Source: Desulfobacterales bacterium (lineage in GTDB: Bacteria; Desulfobacterota; Desulfobacteria; Desulfobacterales; C00003106). Taken from it: a stretch of 8,138 nucleotides of DNA. Below, in pieces: positions 6,337-8,138 of this stretch. The stretch covers positions 1 to 8,138 of the forward strand of contig JAUVFC010000071.1 in NCBI GenBank assembly GCA_030594505.1, written 5' to 3'. The notes beneath the pieces were generated by a model. That model did not search any database. It was given only the letters and a program-made list of their open reading frames with translations, and had not been told where the DNA came from. Each line of letters begins with the position of its first letter. Positions within the stretch are counted from its first letter, which is position 1. A program made the position numbers and the translations under genes.

Positions 6337-6810
6337 TTGGGTTTTTCAATCAACAATCAACAATCAACAATCAACAATCCCAAGTGGGAACCAAAAATTG
6401 TAGCTTTTTTATGTAACTGGTGCAGCTATGGAGCGGCTGACCTCGCGGGCATCAGCCGTCTGCAGTATCCGCCCAACTTCAGGGTCATCAGGATACCCTG
6501 CACCGGACGGATGAGCCCCAAGTTTATACTGGCCGCGTTCAGGAACGGCGCGGACGGGGTTTGGGTATCAGGGTGCCATCCCGGAGACTGCCATTACCTG
6601 GAGGGAAATTACTACGCCCGTCGAAAGTTTTCACTCTTTAAAAATCTTATAGAACATATGGGTGTCGAGCCTGGCCGTCTCCATTTTTCATGGATATCCT
6701 CTGCAGAGGGAACAAAGTTCGCTGAAATCGCAAACGAGGTGATCAAAACAGTACGGGACTTAGGACCCGCGAGACATCTCACTAAAAGAATAAAAACTAA
6801 GGTAGCTTAA
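6337..6810 (+). CDS. mvhD: MvhD/FlxD-like [2Fe-2S] electron-transfer subunit
   Basis: Small cytoplasmic iron-sulfur protein, 157 residues, that passes electrons from an input module (hydrogenase in methanogens, NADH-linked Flx proteins in some bacteria) to HdrA. The family cysteine pattern is complete: CNWC (C26, C29), IPCTG (C55) and CHPGDCHY (C80, C85). The conserved domain begins at about K16. Residues 4-14 are encoded by a CAATCAA tandem repeat (6347-6380), giving an odd Asn/Ser/Gln-rich leader. The start is TTG, supported only by AGGAGG at 6327-6332, so the original start appears to have been replaced. It follows hdrA after a 163-nt gap holding a decayed insertion, and its TAA stop is one nucleotide before the next ATG. 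The identity is secure; whether the altered N-terminus is efficiently translated is unknown. Confidence 0.93.
   Translation: MGFSINNQQSTINNPKWEPKIVAFLCNWCSYGAADLAGISRLQYPPNFRVIRIPCTGRMSPKFILAAFRNGADGVWVSGCHPGDCHYLEGNYYARRKFSLFKNLIEHMGVEPGRLHFSWISSAEGTKFAEIANEVIKTVRDLGPARHLTKRIKTKVA
6347..6380 (+). repeat. CAATCAA heptamer tandem repeat inside the 5' end of mvhD
   Basis: Four perfect CAATCAA units (6347-6374) are followed by a partial one (CAATCC). The unit length of 7 is not a multiple of 3, so the encoded residues shift through the repeat, and a change of one unit would shift the mvhD frame relative to its TTG start. It is partly complementary to the TGATTGATGATTG stretches after hdrA. Confidence 0.92.
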
Positions 6811-6811
6811 C

Positions 6812-7756
6812 ATGGTAGAGTGTAGCGCTAAAATAAGGGAGATATCAGAAAGGCTCTTAAAAGAAGGCAAGGTGGACATGGTAATAGGTTTCCGCAAAGG
6901 TGCCTTGCCGATGATGAACGAGCCTTATTGCGCAAAAAGTCCCGAACACATAAAAAACCTTGTGTGGGACAGCAACTGCGGAATCAACCTGGCAAACTAT
7001 CTGGCCGACAGAAAAGAAAAAATAGGCGTTGTTGCCAAGGGATGCGATTCACGAAATATTGTCACCCATATAATTGAAAACAAGATCAAACGGGACCAGA
7101 TATTTATCATCGGTGTGCCATGCGAGGGAATGATTGACAGGCACAAGATTGCCTCAATGTTTGAAAAAGAGATAAAAGAGGTTGTGGAGGAGAAGGACAA
7201 GATCATTGTAAAGGGCAACGATTACGAGAAAATATTAGAAAAAACCGACGTATTGCAGGGAAACTGCGCCATATGCATCCACCGGAACCCTGTTATATAC
7301 GATGAGCTTGTTGCCGATCTTGTCGAAGAGCAAAAAGATGTGGATAGATATGAGGATGTACGCCGAATCGAAGCCATGCCGGCTGAAGAAAAAAGGTATT
7401 ATTTCGACAACCTCGTCTCGACCTGCATCCGCTGTTACGCGTGCAGAAACGCGTGTCCCCTTTGCTACTGTCCCACGTGCTTTGTGGACGAATCCCGGCC
7501 CCAGTGGTTAGGCAAAGGCATAGACCCCGCGGATATAAAGACATTCCATTTCCTGAGGGCCTATCATTGCGCGGGCAGGTGTACTGATTGCGGCGCCTGC
7601 GAACGAGCGTGCCCAATGGGTATAACAGTAAGGACATTCACAAAAAAATTGGAAAAAGATTGTTTTGAACTGTATAAATGGGAGGCGGGGATGTCCTTAG
7701 ATGAGCGCCCGCCCCTTGATGTGTATAGACCCGATGATCCGGATTTTATAAAATAA
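6812..7756 (+). CDS. FrhB-like / double [4Fe-4S] ferredoxin electron-transfer protein (FlxC-like position)
   Basis: Predicted cytoplasmic Fe-S protein of 314 residues. The N-terminal 160 residues resemble the FrhB/FdhB beta-subunit family (C40, C56, GCDSRN at 77-82 with C78, VPCEG with C104, NCAICIH with C152 and C155), which usually binds further cofactors. The C-terminal part has two ferredoxin motifs, C205/208/211/215 with extra cysteines C218, C220 and C223, and C257/260/263/267. Such proteins lie next to MvhD in Flx-Hdr and related loci and probably connect the pyridine-nucleotide or ferredoxin input module to MvhD. ATG at 6812 is one base after the mvhD stop, with TAAGG at 6798-6802, so the two are co-translated. 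A flavin or F420 site cannot be decided from the sequence. F420 use is unlikely if the host is a typical sulfate reducer, but this is not excluded. Confidence 0.85.
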   Translation: MVECSAKIREISERLLKEGKVDMVIGFRKGALPMMNEPYCAKSPEHIKNLVWDSNCGINLANYLADRKEKIGVVAKGCDSRNIVTHIIENKIKRDQIFIIGVPCEGMIDRHKIASMFEKEIKEVVEEKDKIIVKGNDYEKILEKTDVLQGNCAICIHRNPVIYDELVADLVEEQKDVDRYEDVRRIEAMPAEEKRYYFDNLVSTCIRCYACRNACPLCYCPTCFVDESRPQWLGKGIDPADIKTFHFLRAYHCAGRCTDCGACERACPMGITVRTFTKKLEKDCFELYKWEAGMSLDERPPLDVYRPDDPDFIK

Positions 7757-7838
7757 AAGGTGACAATTTAGCGCTTTGAAAATTTTGCCATTTTCGTTGA
7801 AAGAGTCAAATATTGCCGAGTCGAGCGAGCATTATTTG

Positions 7839-7919
7839 AATATCGAACAAGGAATTTCGAATTACGAAGGTTTGTTCTTTATCCTTTATTTCATCATTCA
7901 TAATTCCTTGTTCGATATT
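7839..7919. repeat. 18-bp perfect inverted repeat (palindromic intergenic element)
   Basis: AATATCGAACAAGGAATT at 7839-7856 is exactly complementary to 7902-7919, around a 45-nt loop. The loop has its own small hairpin (TTCG/CGAA, 7856-7868). The 3' arm is followed by only a short T run (TTTTG), so a classic terminator is not convincing. The stem is AT-rich and looks like a palindromic repeat or MITE remnant, though it could still stop or stabilise the upstream transcript. It lies in a 256-nt gap without a gene between two genes that would normally be close. Confidence 0.85.
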
Positions 7920-7945
7920 TTGCGGTTCAAAACAGGTTCGCAAGG

Positions 7946-7978
7946 TTGAATTCTTTCAAAAAGCTAAAGTGTTACAAT
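7946..7978 (+). promoter_or_regulatory. Weak candidate promoter before the HydB/AsrA-like gene
   Basis: TTGAAT (7946-7951) and TACAAT (7973-7978) resemble -35 and -10 boxes but are 21 nt apart. The TACAAT box is good; the -35 is uncertain. It lies 34 nt before the ATG at 8013, after the inverted repeat, so an internal promoter is possible. Confidence 0.25.
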
Positions 7979-8012
7979 AAAAGAAATTCAATAAGTTAAC
8001 AAAGGCAATCTT

Positions 8013-8138
8013 ATGAAGATCGTAAAAATTGACAAGGAAAATTGGGCTGGCGGGCTTGAAAAATTATAGGGGTTCTATCGTTTGTTTGGCCCTGTTAAGG
8101 ATAATGAATTCCATAAGTTTAAAAGGCTCGATAAAGGC
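8013..8138 (+). pseudogene. Start of a HydB/AsrA-like (FlxB-type) Fe-S subunit gene with in-frame TAG at codon 19, cut by window edge
   Basis: ATG at 8013 (AAAGG at 8001-8005) begins MKIVKIDKENWAGGLEKL, followed by TAG at 8067-8069. The same frame then continues without interruption to the window end with GFYRLFGPVKDNEFHKFKRL. Both pieces fit the N-terminus of the sulfhydrogenase-beta / anaerobic sulfite reductase A-like family, which has a W near residue 11 and a YxLFGPVK motif after a Leu-rich helix. These ferredoxin subunits sit beside MvhD and FrhB-like genes in Flx-Hdr loci and link to a FlxA/HydG-like flavoprotein. The stop may be a real nonsense mutation, a sequence error, or a TAG read as an amino acid. 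Only 42 codons are visible, so the identity rests on a short match. Confidence 0.6.

Noticed and set aside
6347..6380. Possible CRISPR-like array
   Set aside because: Units are 7 bp and contiguous, without spacers.
7839..7925. The 18-bp inverted repeat as a standard intrinsic terminator
   Set aside because: The loop is 45 nt, the stem is AT-rich and the T run is only four bases; it fits a palindromic repeat better.

Overview
The window looks like chromosomal DNA of a strictly anaerobic bacterium. The gene families (HdrA/HdrB/HdrC, MvhD and FrhB-like electron-transfer proteins) and their wording recall sulfate-reducing or syntrophic Desulfobacterota, Desulfobacterales-like. That assignment comes from family memory, not from a search. 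All genes lie on the + strand.

Layout. 1-349 is non-coding: one copy of an interspersed repeat (about 1-175), a candidate promoter, and a strong hairpin followed by a T tract, all upstream of the first gene. 350-2104 encodes a five-helix membrane cytochrome-like protein with a CxxCH haem-c motif in a loop, then a two-cluster ferredoxin domain, then a complete HdrC-like domain. hdrB (2101-2973) overlaps it by 4 nt. A 179-nt spacer holds a second copy of the repeat, here with terminal inverted repeats. hdrA (3153-6173) is a long tandem form of 1006 residues. The 163-nt spacer to mvhD contains a truncated four-helix-bundle gene between heptamer-like repeats, and the right-hand repeat runs into the mvhD coding sequence (TTG start, 6337-6810). 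One nucleotide later comes an FrhB-like double-ferredoxin protein (6812-7756). A 256-nt spacer with an 18-bp perfect inverted repeat follows. The start of a HydB/AsrA-like iron-sulfur subunit (8013 to the window edge) carries an in-frame TAG at codon 19.

How the genes work together (inference). HdrA with MvhD, HdrB and HdrC domains is the core of a flavin-based electron-bifurcating heterodisulfide-reductase-type complex. FrhB-like and HydB-like subunits next to MvhD resemble the FlxABCD-HdrABC (NADH dehydrogenase/heterodisulfide reductase) loci, and a FlxA/HydG-like flavoprotein would be expected just downstream. The unusual part is that the usual small soluble HdrC is replaced by a membrane-anchored fusion. 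Its predicted topology puts a haem c on the outside and the Fe-S domains on the inside. The locus may therefore tie a cytoplasmic bifurcating complex to the membrane or to periplasmic electron carriers. The non-coding DNA is rich in small repeats, and these have altered at least one gene start.
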